A DNA stretch of 64,000 bases from Agaribacterium sp. ZY112 (GCF_041346925.1 NZ_CP166840.1:124001-188000); one strand, 5' to 3'; shown: positions 52,736-63,135, counted from the first letter of the stretch. A program made the numbers and translations. Notes: generated by a model not told the origin, from the sequence alone.

Positions 52736-54454
52736 ATGATCAACATTGAAGCAGCTATTCACAATAAGTTTCCCGCCTTTGCTAACAAAAATGCATTTAT
52801 CCGCAAACCGACCTTAGCTTTTTTGCGCAAGCTGATTAGAGAAAAAGAAATCAACCAGTTTCTTGATGATCGCCCCGGTATCTCAGGCATCGACTTTATT
52901 GATGAGATATTCGATTATTTTAATTTCAGCTACAGCGTCAATGCCAATCAACGCCGAAATATCCCCGCCAGTGGCCGAGTCGTTATTATTGCCAACCACC
53001 CCATTGGCTCTTTAGATGGCCTTGCCCTGCTAAGGCTTGTTAGCGAAGTTCGCCCTGATGTTCGCATCCTTGCCAACGACATGCTCAGCAGTTTTCACGC
53101 ATTAAAAGATCTCATTATCCCCTTGGATAATATGGGCTCAAATTCGGCCCGAAGAGCCTATAAAAACACAGTGACCGCGCTCAAGAACGACGAAGCTGTT
53201 ATTGTCTTTCCCGCTGGTGAAGTTAGCCGAGCAAGGCCTAAAGGCATACGCGACCCCAAATGGTTACCTGGTTTTTTAAACTTTGCCCGCCGTACAAACT
53301 CACCTATTTTGCCTATACGTGTACATGCCCATAACTCAGCATTATTTTATGGCGCATCAATGCTATTTAAACCACTAGGCACCGCTTTATTAGCGCGTGA
53401 AATGTTTAACAAACACAGCCACAGCATTCACTTTTCTGTTGGTGAACTGATTGCCAGAAAATCACTGGAAAGCGAGGCATTAACCGATAGAACCTTAGTA
53501 AAGCGGCTACACCGGCATTTATATAAACTGGGCAAAAAAAAGAAAAACCCAACGTTTGAAACCCTTAGAACCATCGCCCACCCCCAAGATAGAAAAGCCA
53601 TTCAAGCAGAATTAAAAAAGAATGAGCTGATTGGACAAACACGTGACGGCAATCGTATCTACCTAGCATCCTGCAATAAAGACAGCGTGTTATTAAAGGA
53701 AATAGGCCGGCTGCGAGAACTTGCTTTTCGTTTAGTTGGAGAAGGTACAGGTCGCCGCGCAGACATAGATACTTATGACTACCATTACAAACACCTTGTC
53801 TTGTGGGATCAAGAAAACCTAGAAATTGCTGGCGCTTACCGCATAGGTGAAGGTGAAAAAATAATTAAAGATAAAGGCATCGAGGGTTTATATACAGCGT
53901 CGCTATACCGCTACAGCAGTGAGTTCGAAGACTACGCCAAGCAAGGGATTGAGCTAGGCCGCAGTTTTGTAAACCCAAATTATTGGGGCAAAGCCAGCCT
54001 CGATTACCTTTGGCAAGGCATCGGCGCCTATCTATCAAAATCACAACACATTCGTTATTTAATTGGGCCTGTCAGCATGAGTGCCGACTACCCCAAAGAA
54101 CTAATGGATATGTTAGCGTTCTTTTATCAGCGTTATCACAGTAGTAAACACGCTTTAGCAAGTGCCCACCACCCTTATCAAATAGAAAGTGATCACTGGC
54201 AAGCGTTTAACGCCATGTTTGAAAACATGGATCGCATAAGCGCCTTCGAACACATGCAAAAACAGTTTCAAGAACGACAGCTAAAACTGCCGGTATTATT
54301 TAAACAATACGCAGCCTTGTTTGAAGAAGGCGGTTTTCAAGCCTTAGTATTTAGTGTCGACCCTGACTTCGGTGACTGCTTAGACGGTTTATGTATGTGT
54401 GATATTACGAAGCTTAAAGCGAATAAAGCAAAACGCTATTTGGGAAACAACTGA
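52736..54454 (+). CDS. olsF: bifunctional ornithine-lipid synthase, OlsF-like (PlsC-type plus GNAT-type acyltransferase)
   Basis: N-terminal half (residues about 60-270): lysophospholipid acyltransferase motifs 'IIANHPIGSLDGLALL' (H-x4-D) and 'VIVFPAGEVSRARP'. C-terminal half (about 290-560): OlsB-like N-acyltransferase with 'LRELAFRLVGEGTGRRADID', 'YDYHYKHLVLWD' and 'YTASLYRYSSEFEDYAKQGI' with ELGRSFV. Together they would N-acylate ornithine and then O-acylate the lyso-lipid, making ornithine lipid. ATG at 52736 (AGGT upstream) is preferred over TTG at 52715. Such P-free lipids often replace phospholipids under phosphate limitation; no Pho box was found. Confidence 0.85.
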   Translation: MINIEAAIHNKFPAFANKNAFIRKPTLAFLRKLIREKEINQFLDDRPGISGIDFIDEIFDYFNFSYSVNANQRRNIPASGRVVIIANHPIGSLDGLALLRLVSEVRPDVRILANDMLSSFHALKDLIIPLDNMGSNSARRAYKNTVTALKNDEAVIVFPAGEVSRARPKGIRDPKWLPGFLNFARRTNSPILPIRVHAHNSALFYGASMLFKPLGTALLAREMFNKHSHSIHFSVGELIARKSLESEALTDRTLVKRLHRHLYKLGKKKKNPTFETLRTIAHPQDRKAIQAELKKNELIGQTRDGNRIYLASCNKDSVLLKEIGRLRELAFRLVGEGTGRRADIDTYDYHYKHLVLWDQENLEIAGAYRIGEGEKIIKDKGIEGLYTASLYRYSSEFEDYAKQGIELGRSFVNPNYWGKASLDYLWQGIGAYLSKSQHIRYLIGPVSMSADYPKELMDMLAFFYQRYHSSKHALASAHHPYQIESDHWQAFNAMFENMDRISAFEHMQKQFQERQLKLPVLFKQYAALFEEGGFQALVFSVDPDFGDCLDGLCMCDITKLKANKAKRYLGNN

Positions 54455-54545
54455 TTCATACCGATTTAAGAAAAACAGCGCAGGCTTTTTGATCAAAGAA
54501 ACAAGCATGATAAAGTGCGATTTCTATTCTTAAAGCTCGCATCCA

Positions 54546-55850
54546 ATGCCCAGACATATAAGCATATTCACACTTTTAGCGCTGGCTTTAATAAACACAT
54601 CAATAACGCTAGCAAGCCCAGCCAGCACCAAGTTTGCAATAGAGCGCGAAGAAAAAGACGAAGGTTTTGGTCACCAGCTATGGATTCCTTATGCTTTTAG
54701 CACGGAAAGCATGGGAACCAACTTAGGCCTTGGTTATGTACGTAAAGGCTTTTATCAACCGCAAATGACCGTTGCTGCAACTGTTTTTGGTGGTGATTCC
54801 GAAGCCTACGCCGTTATGCTTAATGATTTTCGCCTGCCTTACACTGACCGCCTTTATTTGAGTGCATTAGGCATGTACGGCGACTATCCAAAATTAAAAG
54901 CTTACGCACTTCCGCAAGAAACCCGCTGGCCGTCAGAGCAGGCACGCCCAGGTTCAAACGATTCCAGCAATGAGCTTTTTATTGAAAGCCAAGGACAAAA
55001 CAACTGGATGGATGTACGCCTCGAGTTTGTCTTGCCCATTGGCTCAGCTAAAAAACAGGGCTGGATGGAATATAAAACACGTGGCGGTTTATTAAGTTCA
55101 GACAGCTCACGCAAGGGACACTGGAACCCGCTTACATCAGGTGTCAGTGTCGCTTTATTAAGGCGCCTGTGGCGAGAACAAATATACGAATCCGAATTAG
55201 GGCGGCTTGACGCAAAGTCAGCCTCTTGGCAACTAGGCTTTCACTATGACAACAGTGATTTTCCTGCCAACCCGTCAACCGGTACCAAACAGTTCATTGC
55301 TTACACCAGTGACAACAGCCCACTTAAACAAAGCACCTGGGATTTTATTGAGGCCGAGCACAGCCAATACATGTACTTAGGACAAGGCCTGGGAGCAAAA
55401 CAACGCGTCCTCGCAGTAACCGCTTGGGCTGGTTATTCACCTTCATGGCAAGTTCATACAGAGGGTGACGAAAGCTATTTAAGCAATACTCCCATTTATG
55501 GAGAAGGCGCCACTCTAGGCGGTTTTGACAGAATGCGTGGTTTTGACAGTAACCGTTTTAGCGATAAGGCGGCTTTATATTTGGCGGCAGAGTATCGGCA
55601 CACTTTAGATTGGAACCCTGCAGACAGCTGGAAATTATTACGCCGTTTTAATCTAGACTGGCTGCAGGTCGTCGCTTTTGCTGAATCGGGAAGAGTTCAC
55701 AGCGACTTTAATACAAGGCTACTCCAAGACATGCATCAAGATATTGGAGTAGGTTTACGAGCTTACTTTTCAACCATGGTTGGCCGCTTAGACTTTGCTG
55801 TATCCAATGAACAAGCCGGTATGTGGCTTATGGTTGGGCAAAGTTTCTAG
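54546..55850 (+). CDS. BamA/TamA-like (surface antigen D15) outer-membrane barrel without POTRA
   Basis: 434 residues. Signal peptide in the first 23 residues (ISIFTLLALALINTSITLA). The mature part has alternating aromatic strands; near the C-terminus 'GGFDRMRGFDSNRFSDKAAL' is the conserved RGF loop motif of Omp85-type barrels, and the protein ends with Phe (VGQSF), as outer-membrane proteins do. No POTRA repeats precede the barrel. It follows the OlsF-like gene by 91 bases on the same strand. Cargo or function unknown. Confidence 0.8.
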   Translation: MPRHISIFTLLALALINTSITLASPASTKFAIEREEKDEGFGHQLWIPYAFSTESMGTNLGLGYVRKGFYQPQMTVAATVFGGDSEAYAVMLNDFRLPYTDRLYLSALGMYGDYPKLKAYALPQETRWPSEQARPGSNDSSNELFIESQGQNNWMDVRLEFVLPIGSAKKQGWMEYKTRGGLLSSDSSRKGHWNPLTSGVSVALLRRLWREQIYESELGRLDAKSASWQLGFHYDNSDFPANPSTGTKQFIAYTSDNSPLKQSTWDFIEAEHSQYMYLGQGLGAKQRVLAVTAWAGYSPSWQVHTEGDESYLSNTPIYGEGATLGGFDRMRGFDSNRFSDKAALYLAAEYRHTLDWNPADSWKLLRRFNLDWLQVVAFAESGRVHSDFNTRLLQDMHQDIGVGLRAYFSTMVGRLDFAVSNEQAGMWLMVGQSF

Positions 55851-55870
55851 CGGGATAACAGTTTCTAAAA

Positions 55871-57349
55871 TTAAAAACTGACCTTCACCCCCGCCTTAAT
55901 ATCGTAACCACGGGGAAGACTGGTATCGTCGATAGTTACCTGATCCAAAGAGGTCGATAAATCTAGATTAAAGTATTTAAATAAGGTGGTACCCGCACCG
56001 ACCATACGAATCTCAGAACCGACAAGGTTTTCAGAATAACCTAGGCGCACTGAGGGCAACCACGTGTTTTGTGGCTGATAAGAACCATTTAGGTAAAACC
56101 ACTGATTCTCTTTGTACATCATATCAACTGTCGAGTTGGTATCTATCGAAGTACTAGCCACCCAACGACGATTAGGTGTAAAAACGGAACCCTCTAAACG
56201 CAACTGACGCTCAAGCTTAAAATCACGCTCTTGATTTAATTGGCGCTGAACACCGCTATCATTAATACTCGAACTGTTGTTTTGGTCAAACTCAAACTCG
56301 GCCTCATACAAATTAGATAACTCCGCACCTAAGCGATAAATATCTGCATCCCAGAATACACCTAAGTCCGCAGTCACACCGGTGTTATAAACGTAATCCG
56401 CATCACTAATATCTTCGAGCAACTCTTTTGAATCTTTAATATCACCAATACGAGTGGCTAAGTTAGAACGCCCTAAATGCACAATCGCCGGTTCCACACC
56501 AACGTATAAACGACCTTTATCTGATTCAGAAATCATGCGTGAGTACGCAGCCCTTAACTGTAATGCACGCGCACCTTTTGTTAACAAGGTACTGTCATTA
56601 TTCATCTTTAAACTGACTCGGCCAGCAGAGGGGTCTACAGTCAGCATTGCGCCTCCACTTAAATCATAAGTAGTACTTCCCGAGCTAGAGTCTAAATCTC
56701 TTAACTGTTGTAATGTAGCGCGAGCTTGCTCCTTAGAGAAGTTGATAGGTTGCGCGACACCAATTGCAGCAACCTGAACCTGCGAGCTAAACTTAAAAGC
56801 AAGACTGCCGCCCCAAATATCTTTATTGATTAAAACGGGAATTTCAAAACCGCCATCCACAACGGTATAACCTTCTGAACCAACAATTCCAACCACACCG
56901 GCAATAGTTGCAATATTTGCAGCAACCGAGGTTAATAAAGCTTCAAGCTCTGGATTATCTATATCAATGTCCGGCAAATCGGGAGCAATACTACCACCGC
57001 CATTGCCTCCATCTCCGTCATTACCACCACCGTTGCTACCGCCATCACCACCATTACCTTCGGTGAGGCTTTTTGATAGTTGATCTATTTTATCGAATAG
57101 CTCATCGATGTTGCCAAATTCAGCGCCAAACTCAATATTAAAACTAGAATCAAAAGCATCACTCGATTTCATCTGTGTACGCTGCAGTGCTCCTGAAGCA
57201 GGGTTATATAAATTATTGGCGCCAGTATGGCCCGAATACGTTAAACCTGTAGATGGGGCCATACCTGTTTCTACAGAGGCGGCGTAAGCATGAGAGGCAC
57301 TTAAAAATGCCGCACTTAGAATGGCTGAAGCTAATATCGACTTTTTCAT
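55871..57349 (-). CDS. TraF-like (TraF_2) outer-membrane protein
   Basis: About 492 residues. Signal peptide MKKSILASAILSAAFLSASH then AYA. Region 'GMAPSTGLTYSGHTGANNLY' with NPAS at the mature start, and a barrel-type C-terminal half ending in VKVSF. It resembles proteins annotated as 'conjugal transfer TraF' that are chromosomal outer-membrane proteins; there is no conjugation gene here, so that name should not be taken literally. Residues about 105-125 form a Gly/Asp/Asn linker (GGDGGSNGGGNDGDGG). ATG at 57349 starts the signal peptide; an in-frame GTG at 57367 is less likely. Confidence 0.75.
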   Translation of the reverse strand: MKKSILASAILSAAFLSASHAYAASVETGMAPSTGLTYSGHTGANNLYNPASGALQRTQMKSSDAFDSSFNIEFGAEFGNIDELFDKIDQLSKSLTEGNGGDGGSNGGGNDGDGGNGGGSIAPDLPDIDIDNPELEALLTSVAANIATIAGVVGIVGSEGYTVVDGGFEIPVLINKDIWGGSLAFKFSSQVQVAAIGVAQPINFSKEQARATLQQLRDLDSSSGSTTYDLSGGAMLTVDPSAGRVSLKMNNDSTLLTKGARALQLRAAYSRMISESDKGRLYVGVEPAIVHLGRSNLATRIGDIKDSKELLEDISDADYVYNTGVTADLGVFWDADIYRLGAELSNLYEAEFEFDQNNSSSINDSGVQRQLNQERDFKLERQLRLEGSVFTPNRRWVASTSIDTNSTVDMMYKENQWFYLNGSYQPQNTWLPSVRLGYSENLVGSEIRMVGAGTTLFKYFNLDLSTSLDQVTIDDTSLPRGYDIKAGVKVSF

Positions 57350-57450
57350 TTTAATAGGTATGTACACTTAGGTTTAAAGTTTGAATGCTTAGGATATGCT
57401 CTATTCTAAGCCAGATTTACGCATACGCAAAAGACAAAACACGACAAGCT

Positions 57451-58029
57451 CTATTTTCGCAAGCGCTCTCTATTTAATTGTTTTTTATTGTCACTCTTTT
57501 TTAGCAACACATAAGTTGCACCGTAACTACCGTGTTGTTTTTGCGCGGTATGAAATGCAAGCACCTCATCTATTTGAGGCAACCAATGAGCGACACAGCT
57601 TTTAAGCATGGCCGGCGTTGCTCGTCCCTCCCCCTTACCGTGGGTAATAAGAGCTGTACGTACGTCATTATCCAAACAATCTAAGACAAAACGATAAATA
57701 TTCTGCCTTGCCTCATCCACCGTCATGCGATGTAAATCTAAAGTTGCATCAATACTGTATTTACCAAGGCGCAGATTTTTATAAACACCGTGCTGAACTC
57801 CCGGTCGCTGAAAAGCCAACAATGACAACGGCTCAACCATGATCATTTCAGAATTCGCTAAAGGATCTGAGGCTTGCTCATTTTCCGTAAAATGCAAGGC
57901 TTGGTCTTGTCTAAGCGCGACAGTTTGTTTGTCTGGCTTAGACGTTTTTAACTGTACCCTAGCCTCAACCTTAATGGGCTGAATATCATCCGCCTCGTCA
58001 CCTAATAAGCTATTAAAATCTTCAGACAT
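57451..58029 (-). CDS. smrA: SmrA-like endonuclease (Smr domain protein)
   Basis: 192 residues. The C-terminal Smr domain (about 95-180) contains 'DATLDLHRMTVDEARQNIYR' and 'ALITHGKGEGRATPAMLK', the LDLH and HGKG motifs. Smr proteins act as DNA nicking or, for SmrB, mRNA cleavage enzymes at collided ribosomes; which applies here is unclear, SmrA size fits better. Nine bases downstream of ppnN, likely co-transcribed. Confidence 0.88.
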   Translation of the reverse strand: MSEDFNSLLGDEADDIQPIKVEARVQLKTSKPDKQTVALRQDQALHFTENEQASDPLANSEMIMVEPLSLLAFQRPGVQHGVYKNLRLGKYSIDATLDLHRMTVDEARQNIYRFVLDCLDNDVRTALITHGKGEGRATPAMLKSCVAHWLPQIDEVLAFHTAQKQHGSYGATYVLLKKSDNKKQLNRERLRK

Positions 58030-58038
58030 AAAATCGCC

Positions 58039-59403
58039 TTATTCTACAACTCGATAACACGGCCTATATTCCGTAGTTGGTATTTTCATACGTTTTTGAT
58101 CAACAAAACTTTGCAACAGCGACGCTAAAGGCTTCATTATCTCTTGATCACCACTTAGCTCATAAGGCCCATGTTCTTCAATTGCTTGAATACCGTGCTC
58201 CTTTACATTGCCATCAACAATACCACTAAAGGCTTTACGTAAATTAACAGCTAGGTCATAGGGGCTTTGATCGAGATGCAGATTTAGTTCCGACATAGCT
58301 TTATGCGTCGGTTCAAAAGGTTGCTGAACATCATCAGCTGTATCAAGTACCCAATTATAGTAATAGGCATCGTGAGTTGAACGGCGAAAATTTCGAACCT
58401 CACTCATTTGCTCCTTCATATAAGTAGCAACGGCAGGCGCATCTTCAATGATTATTTTGTAGCGTTTTTGCGCTTCTTCACCCAAGGTAAGACCAATAAA
58501 TGCATCTATTTTTTCAAAGTATGCTTTGGATGAACTTGGCCCAGTAAAAACCAAAGGAAAGGGGTTGGCATGATTCTTAGGGTTTAATAGCAAAGACAAT
58601 ATATACAGAATTTCTTCTGCGGTTCCGACACCACCAGGAAAAACCACGATACCATGACCGACCCGAACAAAAGCCTCTAAGCGCTTTTCTATATCAGGCA
58701 TGATAATTAATTTATTAACTATCGGATTAGGAGATTCAGCCGCAATAATCCCAGGTTCAGTAATACCAATATAACGACCTTCAAAACGCTGTTTGGCGTG
58801 TGCAATGGTTGCCCCTTTCATTGGACCTTTCATGGCCCCCGGGCCGCAGCCTGTGCAAATATCTATACGCCTAAGCCCAAGCTCGTAACCCACTTCTTTG
58901 GAGTAATCGTACTCCACAGGACCGATACTATGCCCCCCCCAACATACAACTATATTCGGATCTTGATCGGTCTTTAATACACCAGCGTTTCTCAATACGT
59001 GAAAAACACCATTGGTAATCCCCTCCGAGCTTCCAAAATCGATATCACGATTTTCTTGTAATTCATTATTGATATAAACAATATCACGCAATACCGAGAA
59101 CAAATGCTCTTGGATACCTGCAATCATTTCACCATCCACAAAGGCATTGGCCGGTGCATTTTTAACATCAAGCTTAATGCCACGCTCTTGCGCGATTACT
59201 TTAATGTCGAAATCTTTATAAAGATCCAGAACTTCTTTGGTGCTATCGGTATCCGAGCCGGTATTTAATACGGCCAAAGCACAGCGGCGAAAAGTCTCGT
59301 AACAATTACCCTTATTGGCTGCTTCTAGGCGAGTCACTTCGATCTGAGATAGAACTTCTAGGGCTTTTTGAGGTACTACACGTGCGCTAATTCTATTTGT
59401 CAT
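58039..59403 (-). CDS. ppnN: nucleotide 5'-monophosphate nucleosidase PpnN (YgdH)
   Basis: Cleaves NMPs into base and ribose-5-phosphate and is a (p)ppGpp target in E. coli. 454 residues, same length as E. coli PpnN. LOG-family core: 'GCGPGAMKGPMKGATIAHAK' and 'VFPGGVGTAEEILYILSLLL'. N- and C-terminal extensions typical of PpnN ('KALEVLSQIEVTRLE', 'TEYRPCYRVVE') are present. ATG preceded by AAGGAG. smrA follows. Confidence 0.94.
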   Translation of the reverse strand: MTNRISARVVPQKALEVLSQIEVTRLEAANKGNCYETFRRCALAVLNTGSDTDSTKEVLDLYKDFDIKVIAQERGIKLDVKNAPANAFVDGEMIAGIQEHLFSVLRDIVYINNELQENRDIDFGSSEGITNGVFHVLRNAGVLKTDQDPNIVVCWGGHSIGPVEYDYSKEVGYELGLRRIDICTGCGPGAMKGPMKGATIAHAKQRFEGRYIGITEPGIIAAESPNPIVNKLIIMPDIEKRLEAFVRVGHGIVVFPGGVGTAEEILYILSLLLNPKNHANPFPLVFTGPSSSKAYFEKIDAFIGLTLGEEAQKRYKIIIEDAPAVATYMKEQMSEVRNFRRSTHDAYYYNWVLDTADDVQQPFEPTHKAMSELNLHLDQSPYDLAVNLRKAFSGIVDGNVKEHGIQAIEEHGPYELSGDQEIMKPLASLLQSFVDQKRMKIPTTEYRPCYRVVE

Positions 59404-59770
59404 ATGCGCTCCTTTTTCCAGTTTCTTCTACTGAAGTTTACGCCAAAGATGTGACAACAGACAGTAGACAATTACAGAGCAATGAAGAATCAAGGAGTAA
59501 TACACCATGAAGCTTACTTAGGTACTAGGACTTGGCTGTAGGGTAGCCTGAGCAAGGCTCCACGACAGGGGTGTCGCTGTGCAGCCCCCATGACAAAATG
59601 CCTGGAGCACTTTATATCGCCCTTAGCCGCCCCGATGGGCAAGCACATGAAAGTGCTTGCGTATATTGGGTTTACGGTGTCTTGAGAAAGCTACTCTGCG
59701 GGCAAGACCGGACTCTAGCGACAAGTAGGGGGAAATACAGTTGCGCTCTGCAGCCAGAGCGCAACTAACA
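59404..59770 (+). ncRNA. 367-bp structured intergenic region, candidate small RNA
   Basis: No protein gene is convincing here. Several stem-loops lie in a row: AGCCT/AGGCT (about 59546-59560), CGACA/TGTCG around GGGG, GCAAGCAC/GTGCTTGC around ATGAAA, and the 11-bp terminal hairpin at 59740-59765. This could be a small RNA on the plus strand ending at that hairpin, or merely 3' and 5' UTR structures of acs and ppnN. No known RNA family was recognised, and it does not match 6S or SRP RNA as I know them. Confidence 0.3.
59740..59765. terminator. strong hairpin downstream of acs
   Basis: GTTGCGCTCTG pairs perfectly with CAGAGCGCAAC around CAGC, 5 bases from the acs stop on the minus strand. No long T-run; probably ends the acs transcript or the candidate RNA. 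Confidence 0.6.
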
Positions 59771-61708
59771 CTATTTATTCAGACGCCCTTCAATTAAGGC
59801 ATCAACCACCGCAGGATCCGCCAGCGTTGAGGTATCCCCAAGGGTATCAATCTCATTGGCAGCAATCTTTCTTAAGATACGACGCATAATCTTACCCGAG
59901 CGAGTCTTAGGTAGGCCCGGTGCAAAGTGCAGCAAATCGGGCTTGGCAATAGGGCCTATCTCTTGTTTACATAGCTCAATAAGCTCGGCACTTAAGTTTC
60001 CGTCATCTTCAGCGCCATCCATCAACATCAAATAGGCATAAATGCCCTGCCCTTTAATTGCATGCGGGCAGCCAACTACAGCAGCTTCTGCTATTTTAGG
60101 GTGAAAAACTAAGGCGCTTTCTATTTCCGCCGTGCCCATACGGTGGCCACTGACATTCAGCACATCGTCTACCCGCCCCGTAATCCAATAATAACCATCT
60201 GCATCTCGACGGGCGCCATCACCGGTAAAGTAATAACCTTTATAGGTACTGAAGTAGGTATCAATCAAGCGCTGATGATCACCGTAGACACTACGTATTT
60301 GGCCTGGCCAAGAGCTTTTAATTGCAAGTGAACCCTCACCAACGCCCTCTATTTCCAAGCCCTGTTCATCTAGTAGCACAGGTTCAACACCAAAAAAAGG
60401 CAAGGTTGCCGAACCGGGCTTTAAGGCTGTCGCACCAGGCAGAGGCGTTAACATATGCCCGCCCGTTTCGGTTTGCCACCAGGTATCCACAATAGGGCAA
60501 CGAGCTTCACCAACTACGGTGTGATACCAGTGCCAAGCTTCGGGGTTAATTGGCTCACCGACCGTACCTAATAAACGCAAACTACTGCGAGAGCTTTTCT
60601 TAACAAAGTCATCTCCCTGCCCCATTAAGGCTCGAATAGCGGTTGGCGCAGTATAGAAAGTATTGACCTTGTGTTTATCACACACCTGCCAACAGCGACC
60701 GGCATCAGGATAGGTTGGCACCCCTTCAAACATCAAGGTCTTAGCACCGTTGGCTAGTGGGCCGTAGACAATATAGGTGTGCCCCGTTACCCAACCCACA
60801 TCGGCAGTACACCAATAAACCTCTCCATCTTGATAATCAAAGGTGTAAAGATGAGTCATCGCGGCCTGAAGCAAATAGCCACCTGTGGTGTGTAAAACGC
60901 CCTTGGGCTTACCTGTTGAACCCGAGGTGTAAAGAATAAACAAAGGATCTTCCGCGTCCATGGGCTCAGAAGCACAGTCAGCACTTACTTGCTCTACAAG
61001 CTCGTGATACCAACAATCTATTTTGTCATTCCAATTGATATCACCCGAAGTACGCTTAACCACCAACACACTATGTACATTGCTACACTGGGCCACAGCC
61101 GCATCAACATTCGCTTTAAGAGGAATGGCCTTGCCGCCACGTACGCCCTCATCAGCCGTTATTACTAACCGACAGTCAGAGTCTAAAATACGATCTTTTA
61201 AAGCCTCGGGTGAGAAACCGCCAAACACAACACTGTGTACTGCACCAATGCGTGTGCACGCCAACATGGCATACGCTGCCTCAACGATCATCGGCATGTA
61301 AATACAAACCCTATCGCCCTTTTTAACCCCGCGTGCCTTTAGCACATTCGCAAGCTTACATACTTCTTGATGAAGCTCTGCGTAAGTGACCTCTAGATCA
61401 TCGTCAGGGTCATCACCCTCCCAGATAATAGCTACTTGCTGCGAACGGGTGGCTAGGTGTCTATCTATGCAGTTTTCACTGACATTGAGCTTGGCACCTT
61501 TAAACCATGAAGCCTCGCCTTTGTGAAAATCAAAGCTGCGAACTTCATCCCAGGGCTGTTGCCATGTCAGAAAACTCTGCGCTTGCTCAGCCCAAAATAA
61601 CTCGGGCTGATCTATGCTGCGCTGATACATCGCATCGTATTGCGTTTTGTCTATATGCGCCTGTGCAGCGAAATTTGCAGGCACAGGGAATAGCTCGGAA
61701 TGACTCAT
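59771..61708 (-). CDS. acs: acetyl-CoA synthetase Acs
   Basis: ATP-dependent activation of acetate. 645 residues. AMP-forming motifs: '[20 protein letters not shown]', '[13 protein letters not shown]', '[20 protein letters not shown]' with [12 protein letters not shown], and the acetylation site '[17 protein letters not shown]' with its Lys near the C-terminus. Tandem with ackA/pta in the same window gives both low- and high-affinity acetate routes. Its control could be by acetylation at the Lys noted. Confidence 0.96.
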   Translation of the reverse strand: MSHSELFPVPANFAAQAHIDKTQYDAMYQRSIDQPELFWAEQAQSFLTWQQPWDEVRSFDFHKGEASWFKGAKLNVSENCIDRHLATRSQQVAIIWEGDDPDDDLEVTYAELHQEVCKLANVLKARGVKKGDRVCIYMPMIVEAAYAMLACTRIGAVHSVVFGGFSPEALKDRILDSDCRLVITADEGVRGGKAIPLKANVDAAVAQCSNVHSVLVVKRTSGDINWNDKIDCWYHELVEQVSADCASEPMDAEDPLFILYTSGSTGKPKGVLHTTGGYLLQAAMTHLYTFDYQDGEVYWCTADVGWVTGHTYIVYGPLANGAKTLMFEGVPTYPDAGRCWQVCDKHKVNTFYTAPTAIRALMGQGDDFVKKSSRSSLRLLGTVGEPINPEAWHWYHTVVGEARCPIVDTWWQTETGGHMLTPLPGATALKPGSATLPFFGVEPVLLDEQGLEIEGVGEGSLAIKSSWPGQIRSVYGDHQRLIDTYFSTYKGYYFTGDGARRDADGYYWITGRVDDVLNVSGHRMGTAEIESALVFHPKIAEAAVVGCPHAIKGQGIYAYLMLMDGAEDDGNLSAELIELCKQEIGPIAKPDLLHFAPGLPKTRSGKIMRRILRKIAANEIDTLGDTSTLADPAVVDALIEGRLNK

Positions 61709-61814
61709 CTCTTAGTCTCCGTCATTATTTTTATTTCTTAGGGGTTGGCCAGAAAGGCCGAGAGGGTGTGGGGCTAGCGTCATGCCGGCCCCGATGTAAC
61801 TGTAGTGTATCGCC

Positions 61815-62633
61815 TTAGTGGTTAACCACCATAATATCTTGCTTCAGAGCTGCGATAACACGGGCAGCGGTATTACCTCGGCGAGACTTAATCATGCCGT
61901 TTTGACCTAAAGTACCCATCACAACCAAGTCAGCATTGATGCGTTCGGCCACTCTGCTCACGCTCTCATCGGTATAACCCGCTTCTACGTGAATGTGAGT
62001 CGACTCTATACCAGTTTCTTTGGCTAAACGCCCACGGTCTGGGTAGTTCATCGAATCAACATAGGCGTTCACAACGTGATACTCAGCACCGTACATATCG
62101 GCAACTTCTTTACCCCAGTGCAAAATACTTTTATTCAGCTCTCGCTGAGCATCATCAAGGGCTTGAATATTAACCGCCGCCAAGATCACTTTACGCTGCT
62201 CTGTCGCTTGTGGCTGAATTAGAACCACAGGGCATTCTGCCGTTTTTAATAGATCCCACTTAGACTCACTAAATGAGTAGCGAGAGCTATTGTTTGTTCT
62301 CTCGTGCACCGGCAAATAGATACGATCAGTACCAAACTGCTTTGAGCTCATCAAAATACTTTTTTGCCACTCGCTCGACCAGCTAATTTCAATGCTGTAC
62401 TCAACGCCAACTTCTTCTAAAGGCTCACGAATTTCCGATATAAACCAGCTCTGGTCACGACATAAATTATCGTTAATCGCTCGAGTATCAACCGCCTCAC
62501 TATCAACGATGACAAATACTTTGACGACCGGAAGAGTTGGGCGCAACTTAGCAGTGCGAATAACTCGCTCTAATGCCGGGTGGGAATTACTTGAAGGGTC
62601 TACCACCACAAACATGCGTTCAGCTTTAGCCAT
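61815..62633 (-). CDS. tandem universal stress protein (UspE-like)
   Basis: 272 residues made of two Usp domains. The first (1-145) starts 'MFVVVDPSSNSHPALERVIR'; the second (about 146-272) is 'VILAAVNIQALDDAQREL' and ends 'VMGTLGQNGMIKSRRGNTAA' with the G-2x-G-9x-G(S/N) ATP-binding type motif. Role in stress survival is the family view; ligand unknown. ATG preceded by AAGGAA. Confidence 0.88.
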   Translation of the reverse strand: MAKAERMFVVVDPSSNSHPALERVIRTAKLRPTLPVVKVFVIVDSEAVDTRAINDNLCRDQSWFISEIREPLEEVGVEYSIEISWSSEWQKSILMSSKQFGTDRIYLPVHERTNNSSRYSFSESKWDLLKTAECPVVLIQPQATEQRKVILAAVNIQALDDAQRELNKSILHWGKEVADMYGAEYHVVNAYVDSMNYPDRGRLAKETGIESTHIHVEAGYTDESVSRVAERINADLVVMGTLGQNGMIKSRRGNTAARVIAALKQDIMVVNH

Positions 62634-62746
62634 ATCGGATTCCTTTACTTAAAGTCAGTTGCTAATTGCGTTGTTACCAGCCTTTAAGCCTAATAACAAA
62701 ACTGCGCCTCAACAAGAAGCGCCGCGATTTCTTCATTTAAACACAA

Positions 62747-62763
62747 TGTGCCAATTAGGCACA
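62747..62763 (-). terminator. weak hairpin at the end of panD
   Basis: TGTGCC and GGCACA pair across the panD stop codon; downstream on the minus strand is TTGTGTTTAAAT. May be a weak terminator. Confidence 0.35.
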
Positions 62764-63135
62764 CTGCACGGCAATGGTATTGCTTGTACGTTCTACTTGG
62801 TTATTTTCGCCAAGATAAACCAGCTTAGGATCAAAGCTATCGGCTTCAGCTTCGCTCATTTGAGCGTAAGCGGCGATAATGACTCGATCCCCGACCTGCA
62901 CCTTACGTGCAGCTGCACCATTCATTGAAATCGTACCAGAACCGGCCTCGGCAAGAATGACATAGGTCGTAAAACGCTCGCCATTGTCGACATTGTAGAT
63001 ATCAATGCGCTCAAATTCTCTTAAACCTGCGAGCTTTACAAGATTTTCATCAATAGCGCAGGAACCGTCATACCAAAGCTCAGCTTGGGTAACGCGGGCC
63101 ATGTGGAGTTTGCCTTTCAGCATACTAATATCCAT
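62755..63135 (-). CDS. panD: aspartate 1-decarboxylase PanD
   Basis: Makes beta-alanine for pantothenate. Pyruvoyl enzyme formed by self-cleavage at Gly-Ser in '[14 protein letters not shown]'. Other signatures: '[20 protein letters not shown]' and '[15 protein letters not shown]'. ATG at 63135 with AGGA six bases upstream gives 126 residues; longer in-frame starts to 63183 overlap panC and are rejected. It follows panC by 7 bases, so panC-panD is an operon. Confidence 0.94.
   Translation of the reverse strand: MDISMLKGKLHMARVTQAELWYDGSCAIDENLVKLAGLREFERIDIYNVDNGERFTTYVILAEAGSGTISMNGAAARKVQVGDRVIIAAYAQMSEAEADSFDPKLVYLGENNQVERTSNTIAVQCA

Noticed and set aside
55871..57349. Conjugation function suggested by TraF name
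   Set aside because: No other transfer gene, relaxase or origin is present; the protein is a chromosomal outer-membrane barrel.
59571..59768. 65-codon plus-strand ORF in the ppnN-acs gap
   Set aside because: No SD, odd composition, and it runs through strong stem-loops. An RNA or UTR explanation fits better.
59404..59770. 6S, SRP or RNase P RNA in the ppnN-acs gap
   Set aside because: Compared from memory with those RNAs; conserved sequence blocks are not found.
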